From positions 9,734,001 through 9,798,000 of the forward strand of contig NZ_CP109027.1 in assembly GCF_036226885.1 (NCBI RefSeq): a DNA stretch of 64,000 nt, written 5' to 3'. Below, in pieces: positions 25,111 to 34,070 of this stretch. A program made the position numbers and the translations under genes. The notes under the pieces are model-generated. The model saw nothing but the letters and a program-made list of their open reading frames with translations, had not been told where the DNA came from and did no database searches. Every line of letters starts with the position of its first letter. The first letter of the stretch is position 1. The stretch is from Streptomyces sp. NBC_00663 (GTDB taxonomy: Bacteria; Actinomycetota; Actinomycetes; Streptomycetales; Streptomycetaceae).

Positions 25111-26497
25111 GCACGGCCGCTGCGGCACGCGGGTCCGTCACGTCGTCGAGCAGTCCTACGGCCGTTGCGGCTAGTAGGGCTGCTCCCCGGGCGGCACTCT
25201 CTTGCACGTCGGTCACCTCGACCGGCCGCCGCAGGGCGTCGGCGAACATCTGGCTCCACACCTCGCTGCGCGCGGCGCCGCCGGTCAGCCGGGCTGCCCC
25301 GCTGATCGGCAGCTTCGAGCAGAGCGCGTCGACGTGCCAACGGTGATTGAGCACGACGCCTTCCATCAGTGCCCGCAGAAGATGGCCGCGCCCGTGCCAG
25401 CCGCGCAGTCCGAGGAACGTGCCCGACGTGGGATGCGGGTGCGGGGAGCCGTAGACGAAGGGGTGGAACAGCACCTCCGACGGACCGTCCAGGCATGCCT
25501 CGACCTCGCGGCCGATCGCCTCGTGGACGCCGTACCGCTGGTCGGCCGGCGCGCCCGCGACCCGCAGGAACCATTCCAGGTTCGCCACCGACGCGGGTGA
25601 GGTGGACATGGTCATCCACTGCCCCGGGCGGACGAAATGACGGACCTGCCAACGCGCATCGACCACCGGACGCTCGCCGACCACCTGGTTGATGCTGAAC
25701 GACCCGGCGATCAGGCACAGTTTGCCCGGTGCTGTGCCGCCGATCCCGAGCGCGGCGGCGTCGACGTCATGGGCGCCCGTCACGACGGGGGTGCCTGCGG
25801 GGAGCCCGGTCAGCGCGGCGGCTTCACGGGTGACGGTTCCGCTGACCGCGTCGCACGCCAGGACGGGCGGCAGCAGGCCGGCGAGGGCGCCGAGACCGTA
25901 GAGATCGAGCAGCTCCGGCGCGTAGCCACCGCGCCGCATGTCGGTGAACGAGGCACTGGCGTCCGTGGGATCGGTGGCCGCCACGCCCGTCAGCCGCAGG
26001 CGCAGCCAGTCCTTGCAGGACAACAGCCAACGCGCCCGCTGAAGCACCCCTGGTTCGTGGCGGGCGAGCCAGGCCAGCAGGGCGGCCGGGGAGCCCGCGA
26101 AGGGCACCGTGCCCGACAACTCCAGGGAACGGGACCAGACCGGAGTGCCCCGCCACTCCTCCAGCACGGGTTCGGCGCGCGTGTCCATCGCCACGATCGC
26201 GGCGCGCACCGGCCGGCCGAGCTCGTCGACTGCGTACAGTCCGTCGCCGTGCCCGGCCACCCCCACCGCGGCGACAGCCCGCCCCGCGTCCGGACCGGCC
26301 TCGGCGAGACAGGCGGCGATGGCCCGGTGCGCCGTCCGCCACACGTCGTCCATGTCCCGCTCGACCCAGTACGGGCGAGGGGTGGACAGCGGCAGCGTGC
26401 CACTGCCCTGCGCCACCGGCCGGCCGACGGCGTTGAACAGCACGGCCTTGGCCACGGTGTGTCCCGCGTCGACACCGAGCACCAGTTCACGCGCCAC
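24959..26497 (-). CDS. FGGY-family carbohydrate kinase
   Basis: A 512-residue sugar kinase of the xylulokinase/erythritol-kinase group. The N-terminal phosphate-binding motif is LVLGVDAGHTVAKAVLFNAV. The substrate region contains GHGDGLYAVDELGRPV. The second signature is in VTGAHDVDAAALGIGG, with the catalytic Asp in GAHD. The C-terminal ATP site includes ARLTGGAARSEVWSQMFADA. It would phosphorylate a ketose or polyol produced by the neighbouring dehydrogenases. It converges on the PfkB gene with a 152-bp overlap. The exact sugar cannot be decided from sequence. Confidence 0.9.
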   Translation of the reverse strand: MARELVLGVDAGHTVAKAVLFNAVGRPVAQGSGTLPLSTPRPYWVERDMDDVWRTAHRAIAACLAEAGPDAGRAVAAVGVAGHGDGLYAVDELGRPVRAAIVAMDTRAEPVLEEWRGTPVWSRSLELSGTVPFAGSPAALLAWLARHEPGVLQRARWLLSCKDWLRLRLTGVAATDPTDASASFTDMRRGGYAPELLDLYGLGALAGLLPPVLACDAVSGTVTREAAALTGLPAGTPVVTGAHDVDAAALGIGGTAPGKLCLIAGSFSINQVVGERPVVDARWQVRHFVRPGQWMTMSTSPASVANLEWFLRVAGAPADQRYGVHEAIGREVEACLDGPSEVLFHPFVYGSPHPHPTSGTFLGLRGWHGRGHLLRALMEGVVLNHRWHVDALCSKLPISGAARLTGGAARSEVWSQMFADALRRPVEVTDVQESAARGAALLAATAVGLLDDVTDPRAAAAVLRRHEPRPDRVAVLDEAYQVYREALEALGPVWARLDAPEARERVADEPTT

Positions 26498-26805
26498 CGC
26501 TCACACCCACCCCAGCTCGTCGAGGCTGCGGACCGGCCAGGAGCGTCGGACCGCACACCCACGCCAGGGCATCGACACGGTACCCGTCAGGGACGAAACG
26601 ATCACCGACGACGAGAACCCACCATGCGGTCTCCTCGCGTGCCGAAGCCACACCGTTCACGAAACCGATCGTGCCACGCAACAGGACGGCGGGCCCGGAC
26701 CGCCGCCTCATGGGGGCCACCTAGCGCCCGGCCGGAGCCTTGATCCGCGTGGAGCCTCTCCTGCGGACAGCAGTTCTTGAGGTAGCGGCGAGCGAGGGAG
26801 GTGGC

Positions 26806-26985
26806 GTGGTCGGCAAGGCGACGAGCGACCCGGAAATGGCCGCGCTGCGGGCTTCCCGGACGCTGAATCCCCGGCCGGAGGCTGTGGTCGATGCGGTGTT
26901 CAGCGCCTCGACGTTCTGTGATCCGCGGGATCTGGCGCAGGTGAAGTACGAGACGGTGCGGATCTTTGGGCTGCGACAGCGGTAG
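26806..26985 (+). pseudogene. truncated helix-turn-helix (IS-associated) protein, N-terminal part
   Basis: A GTG at 26806 after GGGAGG opens a 59-residue frame: SDPEMAALRASRTLNPRPEA, VVDAVFSASTFCDPRDLAQV then KYETVR. This is the start of a widespread Streptomyces helix-turn-helix protein linked to mobile elements, in which KYEMVR is followed by a winged helix (recalled, not searched). Here the frame leaves the family after VKYETVR and stops, so the DNA-binding part is gone. Confidence 0.5.
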
Positions 26986-27029
26986 GGGTCCTCATGGCAC
27001 GGATCTTCCTCGGCGTGTGAGGGTCGGGA

Positions 27030-27458
27030 TCAGGAGGTGGCGCGCGGCAGTTCGCGGGTCCGCGGTCCGTTGTACTGCTCGTCGGAGACCGGCTCGGCCC
27101 AGGTGGTTTCCGTGCTGCCGTCGCCCTTGCCCTCCCATAGAGCGAGGTGCTCCATGAACCGGTCGGGCACGGCTCCGTGCCAGTGCTCCTCGCCCGGCGG
27201 GCACGTGACCGTCTCGCCCGGGTGGGCTTCGACGATCGTGCCGTCCCGAGTGCCGATCAGGGCGACGCCGGAGACGACGTGCAGGGCCTGGCCCAGCACA
27301 TGGGAGTGCCAGTTGGTGCGCGCGCCCGGCGAGAAGCGGACCGTGTTGACGCGCATCCGGGACGGCTCCTGGCCGGCCACGATGACGTCCCACCAGACGT
27401 CACCGGTGAACCAGTCCGCCGGGGCCTTGCTGGTGGGCTGCTGCTTGACGAACTTCAT
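27030..27458 (-). CDS. cupin domain protein
   Basis: A 142-residue single-domain cupin. Metal-binding residues lie in ARTNWHSHVLGQALHVVSGV (H-x-H plus Gln and His) and in CPPGEEHWHGAVPDRFMEHL. The family is often annotated as carboxymuconolactone-decarboxylase-associated or quercetinase-like cupin; the reaction is unknown. It is the last gene of a minus-strand redox cluster and closely related to the fragment at 16178-16351. Confidence 0.88.
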   Translation of the reverse strand: MKFVKQQPTSKAPADWFTGDVWWDVIVAGQEPSRMRVNTVRFSPGARTNWHSHVLGQALHVVSGVALIGTRDGTIVEAHPGETVTCPPGEEHWHGAVPDRFMEHLALWEGKGDGSTETTWAEPVSDEQYNGPRTRELPRATS

Positions 27459-27528
27459 GACGCCTCACAATCGTTGCTTACGAGCGGGGTTTGGGGTGCC
27501 GGCCCGATGCCGGCGTTGTGGCCTTTCC

Positions 27529-28296
27529 TTATCGGGCGACGTAGCCGCCGTCGACGGGGAGGGCGACGCCGACGACGAAGCTCGCGCCGGGGCTGCACAG
27601 CCACAGGACGGCCTGGGCGATCTCCTCGGCGGTGCCGAGCCGGTTGATGGGCTGGTTCGCCTCGGCCTCGGCGAGGTCCAGCTCGCCCTTGTCGATCATG
27701 TCGCTGACCATGGGCGTGTTGATGGTGCCGGGGCAGACGGCGTTGACGCGGATGCCGCGCGGGGCGTATTCGAGGGCGGCGCTGGTGGTCAGGCCGATCA
27801 CTCCGTGCTTGGAGGCGTGGTACGAGGCGCGGCCCGGGAGACCGACCAGACCGCCGAGCGAGGAGCAGTTGACGATGGCGCCGCTGCCCTGGGCGCGCAT
27901 ATGGCGCAGCTCGTGCTTCATGCAGGCCCACACGCCGCGCAGGTTGATGGCGTTGACGCGGTCGAAGCGTTCGGCGGGCTCCTCGGCGGCGTCACTGGGC
28001 GGGATCTGGATCCTGGCGTTGTTGTAAGCCATGTCGAGGCGGCCGAAGGTCTCGACCGTGCGGTCGACCGCGGCAGTGACCTGCTCCTCGTCGCTGACGT
28101 CGCAGGTGAGGGCGAGGACTTGGTGGCCGGCGTCGGTGAGCTCCTTCGCGGCCGCGTCCAGCGTTGCTTCGTCGATGTCGGTGAGGGCGACGGCGGCCCC
28201 GGACTCGGCGAAGGCGCGGGCGGCCGCGAGGCCCATGCCGGAGCCGGCGCCGGTGACGAAGGCGACCTGTCCGGTGAAGTCGTAGGCGGGGGTCAT
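27529..28296 (-). CDS. short-chain dehydrogenase/reductase
   Basis: A 255-residue classical SDR: TGAGSGMG cofactor motif, catalytic Ser in IVNCSSLGGLVG, and YHASK for Tyr/Lys. The usual NNAG reads NNAR (DMAYNNARIQIPPSD), a Gly to Arg change in the structural motif. The C-terminal half VCPGTINTPMV and PVDGGYVAR is standard. The ATG at 28296 follows GGGAGAG. It lies between the cupin and MFS genes, all on the minus strand. Confidence 0.9.
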   Translation of the reverse strand: MTPAYDFTGQVAFVTGAGSGMGLAAARAFAESGAAVALTDIDEATLDAAAKELTDAGHQVLALTCDVSDEEQVTAAVDRTVETFGRLDMAYNNARIQIPPSDAAEEPAERFDRVNAINLRGVWACMKHELRHMRAQGSGAIVNCSSLGGLVGLPGRASYHASKHGVIGLTTSAALEYAPRGIRVNAVCPGTINTPMVSDMIDKGELDLAEAEANQPINRLGTAEEIAQAVLWLCSPGASFVVGVALPVDGGYVAR

Positions 28297-28419
28297 GTCG
28301 TGCTCTCCCAACGTGGGCTGATTGTGGGTCCGGGTCTCGGCACGGCATTCGTGGCGAGGTCTGCGCGCCGCCTCCGTGCGCCGGTCCGTGTCGGTGGTCG
28401 TGCAGTGGGGGGTCCGCGC

Positions 28420-29676
28420 TCAGCGAGGGAACAGCGCCTGCGCGGGTTCGTCTTGCTCGGCGTGGGCCGGGGCAGTGCGCTGGGCCACGATGCGGCTCAC
28501 GCCCGACGCGCCGTGGACGGCGAGGGCGATGAGCGGCAGCAGGGTGAGTACGGCGATGACCGTGCCGACCAGGGGCGGGCCGGTCAGGCCGAGGGAGGAG
28601 TCCAGGGCCACACCGGCGATCCAGGATCCGCCGGCCACGCCGACATTGAAGGCGGAGGTGGTCAGCGCGGAGGTGAGGGTGGGGGCGTCGCCGGCGAAGC
28701 GCATGGCGAGCGAGGTGACGACGGGGTTCACCGTGAATCCCGTCAGTCCCATGAGCAAGACGAGGACGGTGGCCGCGACCGCGTTGGTGGACAGCGGGAT
28801 CATCAGGAACAGGACCAGGGCGGTGGCCGCGGCGGCGGTGATGGTGGTGGCCATCGGACGGCGCTCACCGAGGCGGCCGCCGGTGGTGGTGCCGCCCAGC
28901 GCGCCGACGCCGAAGGCGATGAGGACGAACGGTACGGCGTCCGCCGGGATCCCGGCGCGGTCGGTCAGCAGCGGGGTGACGTAGCTGTACGTCGCCAGGA
29001 CACCGCCCATGATCAGCATGGCGGCGCTCAGCGCCAGCCACAGCCGGCCCTGGCGCAGGGCGCCGAACTCGGCACGCAGCGAGACGCCTCCGCGCTGTTC
29101 CTGGGCGGGGATGAAGCGGCCGATGAAGACGGCGGCGAGCGCGGAGAGGGCGGCCAGGGCCCAGAACGGGCCGCGCCAGCCGACGAACTGGCCGGCGAAG
29201 GAGCCGATGGGCACGCCGACGACGTTCGCCAGGGTCAGCCCGCCGATCATGACGCCGGTGGCGCGGGTGGCCCTCGCCGGGCCCGAGGCGGCGGTGGCGA
29301 CGACGAAGCCGACGGACCAGAACGCTCCGGTGGCCAGCGCGGTGACGGCGCGGGCGGCGATGACGACGGTGAAGGAGGTGCTGAGGGCAGCCACCACGTG
29401 GCCGAGGCTGAAGACGGTCAGGGCGAGGATCAGCGTCTGGCGCTGGGGCAGGCGCAGGGTGGCCAGGGCCATGGTCGGCGCCCCGATGATCATGCCGATG
29501 GCGAAGGCGGTGATCAGCAGCCCGGCCTGGGAGGTGCTCACACCGAGGTCGGTGGACAGTTCGGGCAGCAGTCCGGCGATGACGAACTCGGTGGTGCCCA
29601 TCAGGAACGTGCCTGCGGCGAGCACCCAGACGACGAACGGGAGCTTGCCGGGGGTGGTCCCGGACGCGGAAGACAT
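28420..29676 (-). CDS. MFS drug-efflux-type transporter (Cmx/AraJ-like)
   Basis: A 418-residue 12-transmembrane exporter. The opening KLPFVVWVLAAGTFLMGTTE then FVIAGLLPELSTDLGVSTSQ is characteristic of DHA1-type actinobacterial exporters related to chloramphenicol exporter Cmx and AraJ. The conserved loop 2-3 region is LATLRLPQRQ. It is a clear paralogue of the MFS at 34071-35321. Substrate unknown. It lies in a minus-strand cluster with redox enzymes, so export of a modified aromatic or xenobiotic is plausible (inference). Confidence 0.9.
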   Translation of the reverse strand: MSSASGTTPGKLPFVVWVLAAGTFLMGTTEFVIAGLLPELSTDLGVSTSQAGLLITAFAIGMIIGAPTMALATLRLPQRQTLILALTVFSLGHVVAALSTSFTVVIAARAVTALATGAFWSVGFVVATAASGPARATRATGVMIGGLTLANVVGVPIGSFAGQFVGWRGPFWALAALSALAAVFIGRFIPAQEQRGGVSLRAEFGALRQGRLWLALSAAMLIMGGVLATYSYVTPLLTDRAGIPADAVPFVLIAFGVGALGGTTTGGRLGERRPMATTITAAAATALVLFLMIPLSTNAVAATVLVLLMGLTGFTVNPVVTSLAMRFAGDAPTLTSALTTSAFNVGVAGGSWIAGVALDSSLGLTGPPLVGTVIAVLTLLPLIALAVHGASGVSRIVAQRTAPAHAEQDEPAQALFPR

Positions 29677-29784
29677 GCGTGTGGTCTCTCTTCGAGCGGA
29701 ATGGCGGAATCAGAAGGGCGGCCGGGACACCGGGGACGGGGAGGCGGGCGGAGCGGCCGGGGGCGGCCACCTGGCTGCCGAAGC

Positions 29785-30324
29785 TCAGGAGGCGGCTTCG
29801 ATGGTGATGCGGTCGGCCGTGCCCAGTCGGTCGGCGTCGGCGTCGACGTGGCCGAGGATGAGCAGGTCGGCGGAGGCGGAGTCGCCGTCCCGGTAGTAGA
29901 GAGCCAGGTTGCCCCAGGGTGCGTAGTAGGCCAGGTCCCCGGCCCGGGGCACGGCTGGGTCCGGGGCGCCGGAGGTGGTCAGCCTGCGCGGCAGGTCCGC
30001 GATCCGCTCCGTCTGGTGGAAGTCCTCCAGATCCAGGGTGAGCGGGAGCAGGTCGGCGAAGTCGCGGGCGGCAGGGCTGTCGTTGAGAGTGGCGTCGACG
30101 GGCCGGCCGTCGATGGTGACCCGGATGGCCATGGCGGTGTTCCTGTCGGCTGATGCACTGGGTGCGGTGGATGAGGACGCCTCCTGCTGCCCCGAGGACG
30201 CCGGGGAGGAGGACGCGGAGGACGGCGTGGCTCCTGATGAGTCGCTGGTGCAGGCGGCCACGGCCAGCAGGAGAGCGGCTGCCGGGACGGTGCGGACCAG
30301 GGCGCGGCGGGCGGCGGAGTGCAT
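29785..30324 (-). CDS. cyclophilin-like-fold lipoprotein
   Basis: A 179-residue protein. The signal peptide ends in a lipobox (LLAVAAC, Cys at about residue 25), followed by a Ser/Ala-rich linker of about 35 residues. The mature domain IRVTIDGRPVDATLNDSPAA, LPLTLDLEDFHQTERIADLP then GDLAYYAPWGNLALYYRDGD matches the cyclophilin-like fold family. These lack the prolyl-isomerase active site and occur next to oxidoreductases. It is probably anchored outside the membrane. Its stop lies 17 nt upstream of nothing coding; the next gene upstream (30342) has the same orientation. Confidence 0.85.
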   Translation of the reverse strand: MHSAARRALVRTVPAAALLLAVAACTSDSSGATPSSASSSPASSGQQEASSSTAPSASADRNTAMAIRVTIDGRPVDATLNDSPAARDFADLLPLTLDLEDFHQTERIADLPRRLTTSGAPDPAVPRAGDLAYYAPWGNLALYYRDGDSASADLLILGHVDADADRLGTADRITIEAAS

Positions 30325-30341
30325 GGGAGTGCTCCGGGGTC

Positions 30342-31007
30342 TCAGTCGGGCAGGGGCTCGGAGTAGTGGCGGAAGCCGTCACGCTCGCGGTGGATGTCGT
30401 AGAGGCGTTGGGCCAGGGCGTGGGGGCTACTGTGCTCGGCGTCGGGCCGGATGGCTCCGGGGACGATCAGCTGGGCGACGTGGATGTTCTCGGGGGCGAG
30501 CGTGTCGTGGAGCATGCGGGCGTACGCGCTCTCGGCGGCGAAGGCGATGGAGGTGCCGGCGACGTTCGGGTTGGGGCGTACGGCGCTGGAGCCGTTGATG
30601 AACAGCAGGGTGCCGCGGCCGAGTTCGCGCATACCGGGCAGGACGGCGTTCACGGCCGTGACGGGTCCCTTGACGGAGAAGGCGAGCGGGTCGTCGAGGT
30701 CGTCGGCGCCGGTGTCGAGGACCGGCTCCATGAAGTCGGCGCGGGGGACGGGACTGTACTGGAGGATCTCGATCGGGCCGAGTGAGGCTCCGGCCGCGTA
30801 GAGGGCCGCGTCGAGGGACTCGATGTCCAGGACGTCGGCGGCGAAGCCGCGGGCCTGGATACCGTCGTCGGCGAGTTCGGCCGTCAGGTCGTCCAGGTTC
30901 TGAGTGTTGCGGGAGATGAGGGCGACGGTGTGGCCGGCGGTTCCGAAGCGACGGGCGGTGGCGAGCCCGAGGCCGGGACCGGCACCGATGAGGGCGAAGG
31001 TGGTCAC
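30342..31007 (-). CDS. atypical short-chain dehydrogenase (no YxxxK)
   Basis: A 221-residue Rossmann-fold protein starting at GTG 31007 (AAGGAC upstream): TTFALIGAGPGLGLATARRF. The active-site stretch is NPNVAGTSIAFAAESAYARM, with no Tyr-x-x-x-Lys in the normal place. It is related to the atypical SDR at 3948-4631 (shared GAGPGxGLAxAR, ILQYSPxP/LEHSPSP and TLLFxNGxxxVxPNP). Probably a noncatalytic or mechanistically different SDR; both copies sit in redox clusters. Confidence 0.82.
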   Translation of the reverse strand: MTTFALIGAGPGLGLATARRFGTAGHTVALISRNTQNLDDLTAELADDGIQARGFAADVLDIESLDAALYAAGASLGPIEILQYSPVPRADFMEPVLDTGADDLDDPLAFSVKGPVTAVNAVLPGMRELGRGTLLFINGSSAVRPNPNVAGTSIAFAAESAYARMLHDTLAPENIHVAQLIVPGAIRPDAEHSSPHALAQRLYDIHRERDGFRHYSEPLPD

Positions 31008-31074
31008 GGTGTGTCCTTGGTGGGGGAGGGGCGGGCTTGGCAAGCCCGCCCCGGATAGCGGGACGTTTTACGGG

Positions 31075-32091
31075 TCAGGGCTTGAGAAGGGTCTTGATGG
31101 CGCGGCGTTCGTCCATCGCCTTGTAGCCCTCGGCGACCTGGTCCAGGGGCAGGGTGAGGTCGAAGACCTTGCCCGGATTGATCCGGCCGGTCAGGACCCG
31201 GTCGATCAGATCGGGCAGGTAGCGGCGGACGGGGGCGGGGCCGCCGCGCAGGCCGACCTGGGAGAAGAACAGTTCCTGTCCGTCGAGGGCGACCTCGTGG
31301 GGGACGCCGACGAAGCCGACGTTGCCGCCGGGGCGGGCGGAGTGCAGGGCCTGCCGCATGGCCTCGGGGGTGCCGACACACTCCAGGACCGAGTCGGCGC
31401 CGATGCCGCCGGTGAGGTCCTTGACGCGGGCGATGCCTTCGTCGCCGCGTTCGTCGATGATGTCGGTGGCGCCGAATTCAAGGGCCAGCTTCTGTCGGGA
31501 GACGTGGCGGCTCATAGCGATGATCCGCTCGGCGCCGAGCTCCTTGGCGGCGATGACGCCGCACAGTCCGACCGCTCCGTCACCGACGACGACGGCGGTG
31601 GAGCCGGGCTTGACCTCGGCGGCCACGGCGGCGTACCAGCCGGTGCCCATGACGTCGGAAACGGCGAGCAGGCCGGGCACGAACTCACCGGACGGGTGCT
31701 CATCGGTGGCGACGAGGGTGCCGTGGGCGTTGGGGATGCGCACGTAGTCGGCCTGGCAGGTGCTCATGAACTCGCGGTGCAGGCAGCTGGACTGCCAGCC
31801 GTTACGGCAGTTGGCGCAGGTGTTGTCCGAGGTGGCGAAGGAGCCGACCACGAACTGGCCCGGCCTGACGTTGGTGACCTCGCTGCCGACTTCCTCGACG
31901 ATGCCGACGTACTCGTGGCCCATCGGGTGGGGCTGGTCCACCGGCTCCGCCCCGCGGTAGGGCCATAGATCCGAGCCGCATACGCAGGTGGCGACCGTGC
32001 GGATGACAGCGTCGGTCGAGTGAATGATCTTCGGGTCATCGAGCTCTTCGAAGCGCACGTCGCCGGGGGCGTGAATGACTGCTCCGCGCAT
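31075..32091 (-). CDS. zinc-dependent alcohol dehydrogenase
   Basis: A 338-residue MDR. Catalytic zinc site CVCGSDLWPYRGAEPVDQPH then MGHEYVGIV. The lobe loop is CANCRNGWQSSC, with three rather than four Cys, as in a recognised subfamily of actinobacterial alcohol dehydrogenases. The cofactor region is TAVVVGDGAVGLCGVIAAKE. It is first in the minus-strand cluster 27.0-32.1 kb and divergent from the XRE pair at 32275, sharing an intergenic region with operator-like repeats. Confidence 0.9.
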   Translation of the reverse strand: MRGAVIHAPGDVRFEELDDPKIIHSTDAVIRTVATCVCGSDLWPYRGAEPVDQPHPMGHEYVGIVEEVGSEVTNVRPGQFVVGSFATSDNTCANCRNGWQSSCLHREFMSTCQADYVRIPNAHGTLVATDEHPSGEFVPGLLAVSDVMGTGWYAAVAAEVKPGSTAVVVGDGAVGLCGVIAAKELGAERIIAMSRHVSRQKLALEFGATDIIDERGDEGIARVKDLTGGIGADSVLECVGTPEAMRQALHSARPGGNVGFVGVPHEVALDGQELFFSQVGLRGGPAPVRRYLPDLIDRVLTGRINPGKVFDLTLPLDQVAEGYKAMDERRAIKTLLKP

Positions 32092-32153
32092 GGGGGTGCT
32101 TCCTTCAATACGAGGGTCTGTGTGCCGCAGCCGAAGTCAGGAATGGCTGCTCA

Positions 32154-32249
32154 CGATCGAGCCTCACACGCGAGGGCGGGCGCGAAAAGCGGAGGAATCT
32201 ATCCGGGGAGAGATGCATCCGGGGAGGAAATTCTCCCCCCTTCCAAAGG
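32154..32249. promoter_or_regulatory. regulatory region with direct repeats and palindrome before XRE pair
   Basis: ATCCGGGGAG occurs at 32201-32210 and 32217-32226 (16-bp period). The second copy runs into the inverted repeat GGGGAG-GAAATT-CTCCCC (32221-32238). The same arrangement, with identical spacing from CTCACACGCG, recurs at 36950-37027. It lies between the divergent dehydrogenase (32091) and XRE (32275) genes and probably serves both. Confidence 0.6.
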
Positions 32250-32274
32250 TGCGATCGATGTAATGCTGGGAAGC

Positions 32275-33147
32275 ATGACCCGTAACGCCCCCCTCAATGA
32301 ACTGGGAGAATTCCTCAAGCAGCGCCGCTCACGGCTGAGCCCGCTCACGGTCGGGCTTCCCTCGACCAGCCGGCCACGCCGGGTCGACGGACTGCGCCGT
32401 GAGGAGGTCGCCCAGCTCGCCTCCATCAGCACCGACTATTACACGCGTCTTGAACAGGGGCGTATGCAGGCGTCGGCTCCGGTGCTGGACACCGTCGCCC
32501 GCGTCCTTCGCCTGGACGACGACGAGCGGGGCTATCTGTTCCAGCTCGCGGGCAAGACCGCCACCCGCACCCGGCGCCGTGGCGCGCAGAAGGTCCAGCC
32601 GCAACTGCAGCGGGTGCTGGAGGACCTCACCTCCGTCCCGGCCATGGTCCAGGGGCGGCGCGGGGACATTCTGGCGTGGAACGCCCTGGCGGCCGCGCTG
32701 GTCACTGATTTCTCCCGCATCCCGGCGAAGCACCGCAACTACCCGCGGCTCCTGTTCACGGATCCGGCGATGCGCGACCTCTACGCCGACTGGGAGACGG
32801 CCGCGCACGTGACGGTGGCGCAGCTGCGGATGGAGGCGGCGAAGTATCCCGAGGATCCCCGGATGATCGCGCTCGTCGGTGAACTGTCTCTGCGCGACCA
32901 GCAGTTCGCCCAGTGGTGGGGCGACCACAAGGTCGCCGCCCGCACCGTGGGCAGGAAGACCCTGATCCATCCGGTCATGGGCGAGGTCACCCTCGACTGC
33001 GACACCCTCACCGCCAGCACCGACCCCGACCAGTACCTGACGGTCTGGACCGCCGCCCCGGGATCCCCCGCGCACGACCGGCTGCGCATTCTCGCCTCCT
33101 GGGCCGCCGACCAGAACCTGCCGGCCTCCTCAGGATGGGAAGCATGA
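32275..33147 (+). CDS. XRE regulator with MmyB-type ligand domain (tandem copy 1)
   Basis: A 290-residue regulator. Helix-turn-helix at residues 10-70: LNELGEFLKQRRSRLSPLTV, GLRREEVAQLASISTDYYTR then LEQGRMQASAPVL. The C-terminal MmyB-like domain contains AWNALAAALVTDFSRIPAKH and QFAQWWGDHKV, a fold reported to bind fatty-acid-like ligands. ATG 32275 follows GGGAA; an in-frame ATG five codons upstream is less likely. Its last codons overlap the next gene (ATGA). Confidence 0.9.
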   Translation: MTRNAPLNELGEFLKQRRSRLSPLTVGLPSTSRPRRVDGLRREEVAQLASISTDYYTRLEQGRMQASAPVLDTVARVLRLDDDERGYLFQLAGKTATRTRRRGAQKVQPQLQRVLEDLTSVPAMVQGRRGDILAWNALAAALVTDFSRIPAKHRNYPRLLFTDPAMRDLYADWETAAHVTVAQLRMEAAKYPEDPRMIALVGELSLRDQQFAQWWGDHKVAARTVGRKTLIHPVMGEVTLDCDTLTASTDPDQYLTVWTAAPGSPAHDRLRILASWAADQNLPASSGWEA

Positions 33148-34013
33148 CCAGCAACGTTCCTCTCAATGAGCTCGGCGAATTCCTCAAGAAGCGCCGTTCC
33201 GAACTGAGCCCGCGCACGGTCGGGCTCCCGGAGACCGGAGGGCCTCGGCGGGTGGCCGGGCTGCGTCGTGAGGAGGTCGCCCAGCTCGCCTCCATCAGCA
33301 CGGACTACTACACGCGTCTTGAACAGGGCCGTATGCAGGCGTCGGCTCCGGTGCTGGACACCATTGCCCGCGTCCTGCACCTGGACGACGACGAGCGGGG
33401 CTATCTGTTCCAGCTCGCGGGCAAGACCATCACTCGCACACGGCGCCACGGCAGGCAGAAGGTCCAGCCGCAGCTACAGCGGGTGCTGGACGACCTGACC
33501 GCCACCCCGGCCATCGTGCAGGGGCGGCGCGGTGACATTCTGGCCTGGAATGCGCTGGCGGCCGCGCTGGTCACCGATTTCTCCCGCATTCCGGAGAAGC
33601 ACCGCAACTACCCGCGGCTCATCTTCGTCGATCCCGCGATGCGCAGCCTGTACGCCAACTGGAAGGGCTCGGCACACACGGCCGTGGCGCAGTTGCGGAT
33701 GGAGGCGGCGAAGTATCCCGAGGACCCCCGTCTGATCGAGCTGGTCGGTGAACTGTCCACCCGCGACCAGCAGTTCGCCCAGTGGTGGGGCGACCACAAG
33801 GTCGCCGCCCGCACCGTGGGCACCAAGACCCTCAACCATCCGGTCGTCGGCGAACTCGTCCTGGACTGGGACACCCTCACCGCCAACACCGACCCCGACC
33901 AGCACCTGACCGTCTGGACCGCCGCCCCCGGCTCGCCCACCCACGAGCGGCTGCGCATCCTCGCCTCCTGGGCCGCCGACCAGAACATGGCGCCGTCCTC
34001 TGCGCTCCGCTGA
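33144..34013 (+). CDS. XRE regulator with MmyB-type ligand domain (tandem copy 2)
   Basis: A 289-residue paralogue of the preceding regulator, nearly collinear and mostly identical (LNELGEFLKKRRSELSPRTV, STDYYTRLEQGRMQASAPVL, QFAQWWGDHKVAARTVG). Its ATG overlaps the stop of copy 1, and GGGAA just before it acts as ribosome site, so the pair is translationally coupled. The two proteins may form heterodimers or split ligand specificity (inference). It converges on the MFS gene at 34071. Confidence 0.9.
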   Translation: MTSNVPLNELGEFLKKRRSELSPRTVGLPETGGPRRVAGLRREEVAQLASISTDYYTRLEQGRMQASAPVLDTIARVLHLDDDERGYLFQLAGKTITRTRRHGRQKVQPQLQRVLDDLTATPAIVQGRRGDILAWNALAAALVTDFSRIPEKHRNYPRLIFVDPAMRSLYANWKGSAHTAVAQLRMEAAKYPEDPRLIELVGELSTRDQQFAQWWGDHKVAARTVGTKTLNHPVVGELVLDWDTLTANTDPDQHLTVWTAAPGSPTHERLRILASWAADQNMAPSSALR

Positions 34014-34070
34014 CCGCGCCCCGCGGCGGCCGACGAACCTGCTCGTGGGCAGGCCGAGCCAAGTGCAGCG

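Noticed and set aside
27037..30153. A 1038-codon plus-strand open frame over the cupin-SDR-MFS region
   Set aside because: It is the complement of well-defined minus-strand genes; its translation is Gly/Asp/Arg-rich low-complexity typical of antisense frames in high-G+C DNA.
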